From contig QHXA01000104.1 in NCBI GenBank assembly GCA_003222755.1, positions 9,025-21,243 on the forward strand: a DNA stretch of 12,219 nucleotides, read 5' to 3'. Positions 1-7,700 of this stretch are shown piece by piece. The translations under genes were made by a program, and so were the position numbers. Each line of letters starts with the position of its first letter. The stretch's first letter is position 1. Under the pieces are notes generated by a model. That model did not search any database, was not told the origin of the DNA, and saw only the letters and a program-made list of their open reading frames with translations. The DNA is from Acidobacteriota bacterium (GTDB lineage Bacteria; Acidobacteriota; Terriglobia; 20CM-2-55-15).

Positions 1-905
1 ACCTGTTTGCGCTCGACGTTAAGAACAGGATGATTGCCGCCGTGATGTCCGAATTTCAGCTTGTACGTCTTGCCCCCCAACGCGAGGCCGAGAATTTGAT
101 GGCCGAGACAAATGCCGAAGACCGGCTTTTTCCCAAGCAGATGGCGGACATTCTTGATGGCGTATTCGAGCGGCTCCGGATCGCCCGGGCCATTCGATAG
201 AAAGATACCGTCGGGCTTCAATTCCAAAACTTCCTCGGCGGAAGTGGTCGCGGGCACCACCGAAACCCGAGCGCCGCAACGCGTGAGATTCCGTAAGATG
301 TGGGATTTGATGCCGAAGTCGTAGGCGACAACATGAAATGGACACGGCTCCACATCCGCGAGCGCCGAAAATTCGACGAAATTCACGTTCTCATCAGCGT
401 TGTCATAAGGTTTTTCGACGGTGACAGCGCTTGCCAGGTCCAGGCCAACCATGTGCCGCCCTCTCTGAACCTTCTTCTTCAATGAGGTTTCGTCGTGATC
501 GACGAGCGACACGATTCCACGCATGGACCCTTTGACGCGAATGTGACGCACGAGAGCGCGGGTGTCGATGCCCGCGATGACCGGAATCCGATTCTTTGTC
601 AGGTAGTCGTCCAGCGTTTCCGTCGTGCGCCAGTTACTTGGCAGCGGCGACAGCCGCTTCACGACGAATGCTTCCAGGAAAGGCTTGCGGGATTCGACGT
701 CTTCCGGGTTGATGCCGGTGTTGCCGATCAACGGATATGTCATTGTGACAATCTGACCGGAGTAGGACGGGTCTGTCAGGATCTCCTGATAACCTGTCAT
801 CGAGGTATTGAAAACAACTTCGCCGACAGCTTCACCCTCGAAACCGTGGCCGTTGCCGCGAAAGACACGCCCGTCTTCAAGCAGCAACGTCGCGCGTTTT
901 TTCAT
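1..905 (-). CDS. carA: Carbamoyl-phosphate synthase small (glutaminase) subunit, 3' end outside the window
   Basis: CarA hydrolyses glutamine and passes ammonia to CarB, which makes carbamoyl phosphate for pyrimidine and arginine synthesis in the cytoplasm. About 301 codons are present from an ATG at 905-903; the family is usually 370-385 residues, so roughly the last fifth is missing. The N-terminal CPSase small-subunit domain is followed by a class I glutamine amidotransferase domain with SNGPGDPEP (GPGDP about residues 239-243) and the nucleophile motif GICLGHQ, whose Cys is residue 266 (bases 108-110). The His and Glu of the triad would lie beyond the edge. The start codon overlaps the stop of the 41-codon ORF upstream (ATGA). 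There is no well-spaced Shine-Dalgarno, only AAGAG directly abutting the ATG, which suggests translational coupling. Family identification is secure. Confidence 0.97.
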   Translation of the reverse strand, partial: MKKRATLLLEDGRVFRGNGHGFEGEAVGEVVFNTSMTGYQEILTDPSYSGQIVTMTYPLIGNTGINPEDVESRKPFLEAFVVKRLSPLPSNWRTTETLDDYLTKNRIPVIAGIDTRALVRHIRVKGSMRGIVSLVDHDETSLKKKVQRGRHMVGLDLASAVTVEKPYDNADENVNFVEFSALADVEPCPFHVVAYDFGIKSHILRNLTRCGARVSVVPATTSAEEVLELKPDGIFLSNGPGDPEPLEYAIKNVRHLLGKKPVFGICLGHQILGLALGGKTYKLKFGHHGGNHPVLNVERKQ

Positions 906-1027
906 CTCTTAAATGTCGGGGCTTTGCTTTTGGCTGCGCCCTCGCGGGCTTGCGCTTCGCGCGGCCAGCCGTATTTGGTACACCGCTGCGCGGCGTTCTT
1001 GAATGGCCTTGGCCGGTCCCCCCACAT
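902..1027 (-). CDS. Unrecognised 41-aa basic small protein between lepB and carA
   Basis: An open frame of 41 codons plus TGA exactly fills the lepB-carA spacer. Its ATG (1027-1025) shares one base with the lepB stop (TGATG). Its TGA (904-902) overlaps the carA ATG (ATGA). Such double overlap is typical of translationally coupled genes and is less expected in a non-coding spacer. The product begins MWGDRPRPFKNAAQRC and continues TKYGWPREAQAREGAAKSK. I count 11 Lys/Arg against 3 Asp/Glu, one Cys and two Trp, with no signal peptide or membrane segment. About 29 of 41 codons end in G or C. I recognise no family. The alternative is a non-coding leader of carA: the same bases 932-970 can fold into a branched RNA. 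That it is translated is inference. Confidence 0.55.
   Translation of the reverse strand: MWGDRPRPFKNAAQRCTKYGWPREAQAREGAAKSKAPTFKR
932..970 (-). promoter_or_regulatory. Possible three-way-junction RNA fold upstream of carA
   Basis: Read on the minus strand, GGCTG (970-966) can pair with CAGCC (936-932). Between them are two hairpins: GCGC-GAA-GCGC (962-952) and GCCC-GCGA-GGGC (949-938), the second capped by a GNRA-type tetraloop. The closing stem ends 26 nt before the carA ATG. No U-tract follows, so it is not a standard terminator. It could affect carA translation or processing, but it lies in GC-rich sequence inside the possible 41-codon ORF and may be chance. Confidence 0.25.
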
Positions 1028-1632
1028 CAATCCAAAGATCCCATTTTGTCAATCGGCCAATATCGGAACACGGCTTTGCCGTAGATGTATTTCTCGGGCA
1101 CTAGCCCCCACATGCGGCTATCGTTGGATTGGTTACGGTGATCGCCGAGAACAAAGTAGTGACCGGGCTCGACATAAACCGGTGGATAGGTGCGGTGGTC
1201 GAGATATTCAGGCAGGATGTAATTCTCGTCGAGGGGCTTGTCGTTGATGTAGACGCCGCCGCGTCTGATCTCCACGACGTCACCGGGCATACCGACGACG
1301 CGTTTGATGTATGACTTCGTCGGATCCAGTGGGTACCAGAACACCACGATGTCTTTGCGCTGAATTCTTTCGATTCGATAAACGAACTTATTGACGAAGA
1401 TGCGCTCCTGGTCAACCAACTCGGGGAGCATACTGGTGCCTTCAACCTTCACGGGCTGATAGAGGAAAACCACGATAAGAATGGCTGTGCCGATCGCGAA
1501 AAATACATCGCGGGCCCAACCGCGAATTTCGCCGACCATGCCGTTACTGGGAGAAGATACCGCCGTGACTGGCAGTGTTCTGGCGTCCGTCTCGGTGGCC
1601 GAGACTGTTGGAAGTTCGGGCTCTGTTGTCAT
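1027..1632 (-). CDS. lepB: Signal peptidase I
   Basis: This membrane-anchored serine/lysine protease cleaves signal peptides from exported pre-proteins. Numbered from the ATG at 1632 it has 201 residues, within the usual range of the family. A short polar, Thr/Ser-rich N-terminus precedes one membrane segment at about residues 43-59. The catalytic Ser67 follows in VEGTSMLP, then the general base Lys110 in SYIKRVVGMPGD, and box E as GDHRNQSNDSRMWG at 163-176. Only one membrane anchor is present. The frame stays open to a TTG at 1662, adding ten residues; neither start has a well-placed Shine-Dalgarno, so the start is uncertain. The gene lies 33-63 nt after the outer-membrane protein gene, and its stop overlaps the start of the 41-codon ORF. 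Confidence 0.96.
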   Translation of the reverse strand: MTTEPELPTVSATETDARTLPVTAVSSPSNGMVGEIRGWARDVFFAIGTAILIVVFLYQPVKVEGTSMLPELVDQERIFVNKFVYRIERIQRKDIVVFWYPLDPTKSYIKRVVGMPGDVVEIRRGGVYINDKPLDENYILPEYLDHRTYPPVYVEPGHYFVLGDHRNQSNDSRMWGLVPEKYIYGKAVFRYWPIDKMGSLD

Positions 1633-1695
1633 ACGAATATTAGTGGAAGGATCCTTTAACAAAAATGGAAGTGCTATTTTAGCTGAATCGCAGCC

Positions 1696-2535
1696 TCATT
1701 TCCATAGCCGGAATTGTTTAGTCAGGCCAAAAACCACGCCGCCGTGCGGGTCTAGATCGGTCAGGCCTGCCGTTCCCGCTATATCCCATCGGACCCCGCC
1801 GGTGCGAATCTGCATACCAAGGCGGACCTGGCTGCGAGACTCGGTACCCGGACTCGGGCTCGCCCGCGGATTTTTCCAGCCATTCCACTCCGAAAGTACG
1901 CTAATTCTGGCGCTCATTGGCAGCACGCCCGCCAAACCGTACGTCAACACGTCTTGCTGAGCTCGGACGTGGACTGTGTCGGTCAGAATTCCCAACCCGA
2001 CGTTGCCAAACACGAAGGCGCGGCCGGCGCTTTTCCCGACCAGAAGAGCACCGAAGACATTTGTGGAGTTGGTGCCGAGGCCGCGCGCATCGTTACTGTT
2101 GGGCAGGACCATCGTCGGACGGAAGCTGATAATTGGTAACACGTGCGTCTCGGGCACCAGCCGGATTTTGGTTGAAAGCGACCAATCTCCCCAATCGTTC
2201 CGCCACTGGTCGTGAATTTTGACGAAGTTTTGGATAGCACCGTTGATTTGAAACTCGGCGCGGGGCCCCAGGCTGAAGTTCAGACCGTTGACAAAAGCGG
2301 AGTACTCGTCACCTTTCAACCCGGAAAGCGGAAACTGAGCTTTGCGGGCGTAGCCGAAACCGGATTCCATAACGAACGCGCCACTCGGGATCAGACGGGG
2401 GTCTTCGATCAGCAGAGGACGTTGCTGCGGAAAAGCACACGGAAGGAAAACAAATAAGAAAACAAAACCAAAAGTGGACGCGCGCTTTAAAAACGTGTGA
2501 ATGAGATCGCGAAGGCGAGAAGATTGGTCGCTCAA
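1696..2535 (-). CDS. Putative secreted beta-rich outer-membrane protein, function unknown
   Basis: About 279 residues from the TTG chosen here. A Lys/Arg-containing stretch (HTFLKRAS) and a hydrophobic core (FGFVFLFVFLPCAF) resemble a signal peptide, with the mature chain beginning near QQRPLLIEDP. The rest alternates polar and hydrophobic residues with many Gly, Asn and aromatics and ends FRLWK, as expected for a beta-barrel strand. This suggests a small porin- or transporter-like outer-membrane protein, but no specific family is recognised. The frame is open back to 2628, overlapping rsmE by 35 nt (ATG at 2610, GTG at 2553). Those starts give an over-long leader, whereas the TTG has GAGGG 11 nt upstream. 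The start is uncertain. The gene follows rsmE and precedes lepB in the same direction. Confidence 0.7.
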   Translation of the reverse strand: MSDQSSRLRDLIHTFLKRASTFGFVFLFVFLPCAFPQQRPLLIEDPRLIPSGAFVMESGFGYARKAQFPLSGLKGDEYSAFVNGLNFSLGPRAEFQINGAIQNFVKIHDQWRNDWGDWSLSTKIRLVPETHVLPIISFRPTMVLPNSNDARGLGTNSTNVFGALLVGKSAGRAFVFGNVGLGILTDTVHVRAQQDVLTYGLAGVLPMSARISVLSEWNGWKNPRASPSPGTESRSQVRLGMQIRTGGVRWDIAGTAGLTDLDPHGGVVFGLTKQFRLWK

Positions 2536-2593
2536 GTATGTTGTTGCCCTCACGAGCAGCCACCAGCCCGAGGCGAGACCTGCGACCCTGCGC

Positions 2594-3292
2594 CTACCTC
2601 CCCAGTTCATACCGGATGAGTGCAGCACCGACGATCGCTGCTGTTTCCGCTTTCAGAATTGATGCTCCAAGTGAGACTGCGTGAAAACCGCTGTCGCGGG
2701 CTGCCGTTAGCTCTCGATCAGTCCAGCCGCCTTCAGGACCGATGAGATACAGCACCGGTAAACCTGTGAGAGCCGACTTTAGCGAACCGCCATCGCGTTC
2801 GGCAAACACAATCTTGGATGCGGCTGTCATCGAAATCACTTCTTCAAAGCGTGCGGGCGGATCGAGAGCCGGCACGTAGTACTGCTTGGACTGCTTTGCC
2901 GCTTCAATCAGAATGCGCATCCACCGCTCGTACCTGTTGCCGGGCGCCACATTTGATCGATCCGCCGCGAATGGCACAATGCGCGTGACCCCCATTTCGA
3001 CCACTTTCTCCAGTGCCCATTCGAAAGCGGCCATACGAATGATCGCAAGACCGACGACCAGTTCCATTGGATCGCGTTGTATTTTTCGAGACTCAATTAC
3101 GCGCGCAATCGTCTCGCGCTTGCCAACGGATTCAACGGTTGCCGCCCACGCCGTCCCCTGTCCATCAAAGATTTCGATGATCTCATGCGGTTCGGCACGC
3201 GCTACAACCAGGTGACGGTGTTCATCACCCCTGATGTGGACACGATCGCTTTGAATAGAGGCCTGAGGCAGATAGACGGACTTAACCGCCAT
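2594..3292 (-). CDS. rsmE: 16S rRNA (uracil-1498-N3)-methyltransferase
   Basis: RsmE uses S-adenosylmethionine to methylate N3 of U1498 in 16S rRNA of assembled 30S subunits. The 232-residue product has normal family length. An N-terminal PUA-like part (about 1-70) precedes a SPOUT (trefoil-knot) methyltransferase domain. The knot motifs are clear: LIGPEGGWTDRE at 183-194 and LGASILKAETAA at 208-219; KQSKQYYVP at about 133-141 matches the usual substrate-side segment. The ATG at 3292 lies inside the last codons of prmA (11-nt overlap), so translation is probably coupled. The prmA-rsmE pairing is conserved in many bacteria. Confidence 0.95.
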   Translation of the reverse strand: MAVKSVYLPQASIQSDRVHIRGDEHRHLVVARAEPHEIIEIFDGQGTAWAATVESVGKRETIARVIESRKIQRDPMELVVGLAIIRMAAFEWALEKVVEMGVTRIVPFAADRSNVAPGNRYERWMRILIEAAKQSKQYYVPALDPPARFEEVISMTAASKIVFAERDGGSLKSALTGLPVLYLIGPEGGWTDRELTAARDSGFHAVSLGASILKAETAAIVGAALIRYELGR

Positions 3293-4142
3293 GCTTCTCT
3301 ACGATTAACGCCAGCCACTCGCCCTGCGTGATCTCTTCAAATACATTGAAATGATGCAGCGCGACAGTTTCGCGTATGTCCTCGTCCTGCTCGCGGAGAA
3401 TGCCGGACAGAATTGCAATGCCATGCATTCGAAGGACTCGCTCGAACTCAGGGAAGAGGCCCATGATGAGATCGGCCGTGAGATTGGCCAGAAGCAAGTC
3501 GACGGAATCGTTGCTGACCGCGTCCAACGAGCCGCAGAACGCATACACATCAGCTTCCGCATTACGCACAATGTTCGCCCGGGCAACTTGCACCGCTATC
3601 GCATCGATGTCGCACGCCAGCACGCGTTTGGCCCCCAGAAGGCGGGATGCGATTGCCAAAATTCCAGACCCAGTGCCAACATCCAGGACGATTTGACTTC
3701 GTTCGACCCATCGCTCCAGGCAGTCCATCGTCATTTGGGTGGTTTCGTGGGTTCCTGTTCCGAACGCTTGTCCAGGATCAATGCGGATTGGCAGGCGATC
3801 ATTTGGGCAAATCGAGTTTTCCCAGCTCGGAATAACGAAGAAACTATCTGCAATCGGAAAGCTCGTGTAAGATTTTTTCCATTCTTCGGTCCAATCACAT
3901 TCTTCAACGACAGCGCGCGAAATCGAAGGAGCCGGGCGGTCGGCTCGCTGGAAAATCGAACGCACTGTGGTTTCGACTTTGTCGAGATTGGATCGGGGAG
4001 TGAAATAGAGAACGAGGCGAGTCAGACCAATCCTGGGCGCATGAGTTTCCCACACACCGGCGACCCCGTCAGCGGAAACCACTCCAACGACGGCATCAAT
4101 GAGATCGTCTGGAACATCGATGGTGAGCTGGTTCCAAGACAT
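3282..4142 (-). CDS. prmA: Ribosomal protein L11 methyltransferase
   Basis: PrmA trimethylates amino groups of ribosomal protein L11 using S-adenosylmethionine. At 286 residues it is close to the usual 290-315. An N-terminal substrate-recognition domain contains CDWTEEWKKSY at about 82-92. Family motif IDPGQAFGTGTH follows at 121-132, then the Rossmann-fold motif I VLDVGTGSG at 152-160, the acidic SAM-ribose site CDID at 177-180, and LLLANLTADL at 217-226. The gene starts with ATG 33 nt after dnaJ and overlaps rsmE at its 3' end. This position, directly after dnaJ, matches the Firmicutes hrcA operon order. Confidence 0.95.
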   Translation of the reverse strand: MSWNQLTIDVPDDLIDAVVGVVSADGVAGVWETHAPRIGLTRLVLYFTPRSNLDKVETTVRSIFQRADRPAPSISRAVVEECDWTEEWKKSYTSFPIADSFFVIPSWENSICPNDRLPIRIDPGQAFGTGTHETTQMTMDCLERWVERSQIVLDVGTGSGILAIASRLLGAKRVLACDIDAIAVQVARANIVRNAEADVYAFCGSLDAVSNDSVDLLLANLTADLIMGLFPEFERVLRMHGIAILSGILREQDEDIRETVALHHFNVFEEITQGEWLALIVEKHGG

Positions 4143-4175
4143 AGATCAAGAGCTCGGCCGTATTGCCCGAAATCC

Positions 4176-5300
4176 TTATGAAAATATCTCCTTCACCTTC
4201 TCGAGTATCTTCTTCTGTATCGGCTTATTTTCCATCTCAATCGTCGAGGCGAGCTTTGACAACAGATCCCTTTGTTCGCGAGACAGCTTCGTCGGAACGA
4301 CGACATCCACGGTCACATAGAGGTCACCCCGAGCCGATCCTCCACGCTTCGAGATTCCGCGGCCTTTGATCCGGAAAGTGGAACCTGTCTGTGTCCCGGC
4401 CGGGATCGGCAGCTTCTCGTCTTCGTGTTCAAGTGTCGGCACGATAATGTGTGCGCCAAGTGCGGCCTGCGGAAACGTAATGGGAATGTGGCAGTACAGA
4501 TCGTGATCGCGCCTTTCGAAGAACTCGTGCTCTTGTACGTTCAGAACAACGTACAAATCTCCCGGCGGACCGCTCTTTGCGCCCGCATCTCCTTCTCCGG
4601 CCACTCGCAATTTCGATCCGACGTCGACGCCCGCAGGAATTCTCAATTCGAGCGTTTTATCGCGCACGACACGGCCCTCGCCGCGACATGCAGGGCATCG
4701 ATTCTTGATCACTTGTCCCGTGCCATGACACTGATTGCATGTCCGAGTGATACTGAAGAATCCTTGCTGTAAGCGTACCTGACCATACCCATTGCACGTC
4801 GGGCAGGTGGTCGGACCCGAGCCTTTTTGCGCACCCGTTCCGCCGCATTCATTGCACGCTTCGTGACGCGGAACTTTGATCTTCTTTGTTGTGCCGAACG
4901 CGGCTTCTTCGAACGTCAGATCCACATCGTAACGGAGGTCGGCGCCGCGCTGGACGCGAGCGCCCCGGCGGCCACCGCCGAAGAAGTCGCCGAAACCGAA
5001 AATATCGCCAAGAATGTCGCTGAAATCTGCAAACACGTTCGGATCGAAACCACCGAAACCGCCTCCCGCAGTGCCGACGCCCGCATGACCAAAGCGGTCA
5101 TAGCTTGCTCGTTTCGGCGGGTCAGATAAGACCGAATAGGCCTCGGCCGCTTCTTTGAACTTCTCCTCAGCCTCTTTATTTCCCGGATTGCGATCGGGAT
5201 GGTATTGGAGTGCAAGTTTGCGATAGGCGCTTTTGATTTCTTGTTCGCTCGAGTTGCGCGAGACGCCCAGAACCTCGTAGTAATCCCGTTTTCCGTTCAA
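4176..5300 (-). CDS. dnaJ: Chaperone protein DnaJ (Hsp40)
   Basis: DnaJ delivers unfolded clients to DnaK and stimulates its ATPase. The 374-residue product has the full type I layout: J domain at about 5-70 with HPD at 34-36; Gly/Phe-rich linker at about 71-115; four CxxCxGxG zinc-binding repeats starting at Cys149, Cys166, Cys188 and Cys202; then the C-terminal substrate-binding and dimerisation domains. The start is a TTG at 5300, only 3 nt after the grpE stop, preceded by a purine-rich stretch within the grpE tail (GAGAAAGTAGGG). No nearby in-frame ATG would preserve the J domain. Close spacing to grpE implies co-transcription and coupled translation. Confidence 0.97.
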   Translation of the reverse strand: MNGKRDYYEVLGVSRNSSEQEIKSAYRKLALQYHPDRNPGNKEAEEKFKEAAEAYSVLSDPPKRASYDRFGHAGVGTAGGGFGGFDPNVFADFSDILGDIFGFGDFFGGGRRGARVQRGADLRYDVDLTFEEAAFGTTKKIKVPRHEACNECGGTGAQKGSGPTTCPTCNGYGQVRLQQGFFSITRTCNQCHGTGQVIKNRCPACRGEGRVVRDKTLELRIPAGVDVGSKLRVAGEGDAGAKSGPPGDLYVVLNVQEHEFFERRDHDLYCHIPITFPQAALGAHIIVPTLEHEDEKLPIPAGTQTGSTFRIKGRGISKRGGSARGDLYVTVDVVVPTKLSREQRDLLSKLASTIEMENKPIQKKILEKVKEIFS

Positions 5301-5303
5301 TCG

Positions 5304-5876
5304 TTACCCTACTTTCTCTTCCTTTACTGCCACACTAACCATTGCCGGCCTGAGCAGGCGGCCGTTTAGTGTATAGCCTTTCCGCATTTCTTCAATAACG
5401 GTATTCTCTTCCATCTTGTCGGAGGCCTGGGTGGAAACAGCCTGATGGTAATTAGGATCGAACTTCTTTCCCTTGGCTTCAATCGGCTTAAGGCCGAAGC
5501 GAGCTAAAGTATCCTGAAGCTGTTTGTAGATGAGCTCAAAACCGCGCAGCCTGTCCTCGCCTCCGGCGCCGTCGGCAGCAGCGTTTCGTAACGCCAGGTC
5601 GAATGAATCCATCGCATTCAGGAGTTCCTTCATCAACTCCGAGGAAGCGAACTGCATGAATTCCGATTTCTCGCGGTCGATACGCTTTTTGTAATTTTCG
5701 AACTCCGCCTGTTTGCGGAGAAGGCGATCATACAAGCCATCGTACTCTTTCTTCAGATGTTCCAATTCTTGCTTGAAAGTTTCCCGTTCCTGCTGCTCAG
5801 GCGATGACGCGTCGGGCGTTTCCTGCGCCGTTTTCTGATCCGGGGGGATACTTTCGTACTTATCGTTATCTTCCAT
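5304..5876 (-). CDS. grpE: Nucleotide-exchange factor GrpE
   Basis: GrpE releases ADP from DnaK and thereby resets the chaperone cycle. It has 190 residues, typical of the family. A disordered acidic N-terminus (about 1-25) is followed by the long coiled-coil dimerisation helix (about 27-80), a helical bundle, and the beta-wing. Signature elements are FDPNYHQAV at 139-147 and GYTLNGRLLRPAMVSV at 167-182. It begins with ATG 43 nt after hrcA and abuts dnaJ. A TATAAT at 5889-5884 lies only a few bases before the ATG, too close for a normal leader, and no good -35 accompanies it. Confidence 0.96.
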   Translation of the reverse strand: MEDNDKYESIPPDQKTAQETPDASSPEQQERETFKQELEHLKKEYDGLYDRLLRKQAEFENYKKRIDREKSEFMQFASSELMKELLNAMDSFDLALRNAAADGAGGEDRLRGFELIYKQLQDTLARFGLKPIEAKGKKFDPNYHQAVSTQASDKMEENTVIEEMRKGYTLNGRLLRPAMVSVAVKEEKVG

Positions 5877-5919
5877 ACTTTCGATTATAGCTGCAGGTAC
5901 GTCTCGCAGGACGCTGCAC

Positions 5920-6972
5920 TCAGGCGTTGATCATCTCACCGACGAGGCGGCCGAGATAACCGACAATAGATATGCCGCGTTTATATTCCATACGTGTGGG
6001 TCCGATGATGCCGAGAAACCCACTCAAATGGTCACTTGACGCATAGGAGGAAGTAATCAGAGTAAAGTCTCGCATGTCCGGCACGCCGAGTTCGGAACCG
6101 ATGGCAATTCGTACGCCTTCAGGCGAACTGGAAATGCACTCATTCAGGATCTTTACCAGGCGTCCCTTTTCCTCGAACATCTGGAACAGCATCCGCATGC
6201 GGTCGACATCCGCAAATTCCGGCTGCGTGATGATGTTCGCAGTACCTTGCACGTAGACGCTATCGACCACCACGCGCTCCTGATCGAGAGTCTCTCGCCA
6301 GCTCTGCAACAGAGAAAGCATGCGGTCGAACAGCGCGCGCTCGGCCTGCATCATATGCAGCAGCTCATTACGGATTTCGGTGAGCGTCTTGCCCGAAAAT
6401 TTTTCCACAAGATAACGGCTCGCCTTGTCGAGCTCTTCTTGCGTGTACCGCTCGCTAACTCGGATCAGCTTGCGCTGCAGCAGACCCGAGGTTGATACGA
6501 AGATGACCAGGATCTTGCCATCTGTGAGATCCACAAACTCGATGTGCTTCAAGACTGTCGCGCCCATTGGGCGAGCAATAACAATTCCAACGTTTTTGGA
6601 CACCGTCGAGAGTACCAGCGAGGCGCGCGACATCACGTCTTCCGGGCTGTCACTTGCGGAAAGCACGCGGCTGGCGTACCGCTCATCGGATTTGCTCAAT
6701 TTTCCCGAATCGACAAGGTTATCGACATAGTAGCGATAACCCTTTTCAGACGGAATCCGGCCGGCCGACGTGTGGGGCTGCGACAGATATCCGTCATCCT
6801 CGAGATCCGACATGATGTTGCGAATTGTCGCGGGACTCAGCCTCCACTCCATCGCTTTGGCGAGTGTCCGCGAACCGACCGGCTCGCCGGCCGTCACATA
6901 GGATGCAATGATGAGTTTCAGGATTTCCCGTGGTCTTTCGTCGAGTTGACGGGCATCCTCTTTTCCACCCAT
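5920..6972 (-). CDS. hrcA: Heat-inducible transcription repressor HrcA
   Basis: HrcA represses chaperone genes by binding the CIRCE inverted repeat and is itself folded with help from GroEL. The 350-residue product has normal length. The N-terminal winged helix is clear: EPVGSRTLAK at 30-39, LSPATIRNIMSDLEDDGYL at about 45-63 and HTSAGRIPSEKGYRYYVD at 67-84; the remainder is a GAF-like domain and inserted dimerisation region. The start is ATG at 6972, 8 nt after the upstream acyltransferase gene, with AAAAGG a few bases before it. I find no CIRCE (TTAGCACTC-N9-GAGTGCTAA) before this gene or anywhere in the window, so its targets, and any autoregulation, are not visible here. Confidence 0.97.
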   Translation of the reverse strand: MGGKEDARQLDERPREILKLIIASYVTAGEPVGSRTLAKAMEWRLSPATIRNIMSDLEDDGYLSQPHTSAGRIPSEKGYRYYVDNLVDSGKLSKSDERYASRVLSASDSPEDVMSRASLVLSTVSKNVGIVIARPMGATVLKHIEFVDLTDGKILVIFVSTSGLLQRKLIRVSERYTQEELDKASRYLVEKFSGKTLTEIRNELLHMMQAERALFDRMLSLLQSWRETLDQERVVVDSVYVQGTANIITQPEFADVDRMRMLFQMFEEKGRLVKILNECISSSPEGVRIAIGSELGVPDMRDFTLITSSYASSDHLSGFLGIIGPTRMEYKRGISIVGYLGRLVGEMINA

Positions 6973-6980
6973 GAGCCTTT

Positions 6981-7694
6981 TTATAGCATAAGTTCAACCG
7001 AAAAATAGTCCTGAAAAGCTGCGACGAATGCCGCCCTAAGTTGTTCCAGCGTCGGTCTGTGCGGAAGGAACTCGGCCAAACCCGCCATTTCCGTGTCGAG
7101 CGGCTCGGCGGCGGGTAGCCGAGTAGCCCGAGCGAGCGCTTCCCGGTTACACGTGATAGGCATGGAGCCGTGCTGCAGGAAGCTCCGGCGAACCCGGCGT
7201 TGCGCGCTGCCGACGATTTTGCGGCCCCCGGCCATCAGTTCGTACCGCGAGGGTGACAGAAAACACGGCGGATCCGCATCCTTCGCGAGGAATATTTTGC
7301 GTGTGTCGGGCGCAAGTACTGCCGGGATCCCAAGTCGCTGATATCCAAGGCATAACGCTTCGGAAACTCGCTTGTAATTTCCGTAAATCGTGTCGCCGAA
7401 GCAGTTGCTGTCATTGGAAATCACCGCGTAAGTCAGCTCGTCGTCATGTAGGACCGCGCGGCCGCCGGTTGGGCGGTGAACGATGGCGATGCTATTCGCG
7501 CGGCAGTAATCCACGTCGACGGCTTTCTCGATGTTCTGATTTCGTCCCAGAGAAATGGTCGGGCTGCTCCAACCGTAGAAACGTATGATGGTGCGAGGCA
7601 ACTCAGAAGATTCGACGTCATCTAGCAACGCTGCATCGATGGCCATGTTGCTAGCGCCGTCCAATGGGCCATCGATGATTAATTGCCAAGCCAT
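6981..7694 (-). CDS. Lipoate ligase-fold acyltransferase, probably LipM-type octanoyltransferase
   Basis: A 237-residue member of the BPL/LplA/LipB fold family, probably moving octanoate from acyl carrier protein to lipoyl domains; LipA then adds sulphur. Visible motifs are RPTGGRAVLH at 74-83, PPCFLSPSRYEL with Cys144 at the position of the LipM nucleophile, GRKIVGSAQRR at 158-167 with the conserved Lys159, and LQHGS at 173-177. The Cys favours a LipM-type transferase over an ATP-dependent lipoate ligase, although annotation as lipoate-protein ligase A is possible. I start at the ATG at 7694. The open frame continues to a GTG at 7727, but those residues (IYTSDPELWF) are encoded by the inverted repeat and are probably not native. 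hrcA follows after 8 nt. Confidence 0.88.
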   Translation of the reverse strand: MAWQLIIDGPLDGASNMAIDAALLDDVESSELPRTIIRFYGWSSPTISLGRNQNIEKAVDVDYCRANSIAIVHRPTGGRAVLHDDELTYAVISNDSNCFGDTIYGNYKRVSEALCLGYQRLGIPAVLAPDTRKIFLAKDADPPCFLSPSRYELMAGGRKIVGSAQRRVRRSFLQHGSMPITCNREALARATRLPAAEPLDTEMAGLAEFLPHRPTLEQLRAAFVAAFQDYFSVELML

Positions 7695-7700
7695 GAACCA

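Noticed and set aside
495..1247. 250-codon plus-strand open frame
   Set aside because: It lies antisense to carA, the small ORF and lepB, whose products match known families; its translation has no recognisable domain.
2605..2625. GAGTGC-like fragments as part of a CIRCE operator
   Set aside because: Isolated GAGTGC/GCACTC strings occur (also near 5201 and 5915) but none has the 9-nt spaced inverted partner or sits before a chaperone gene.
3351..4181. 276-codon plus-strand open frame
   Set aside because: Antisense to prmA, which has all expected methyltransferase motifs; no start context or protein features.
5884..5889. TATAAT on the minus strand just before grpE
   Set aside because: Transcription would begin at about the start codon, there is no matching -35, and hrcA is close upstream; chance is likely.
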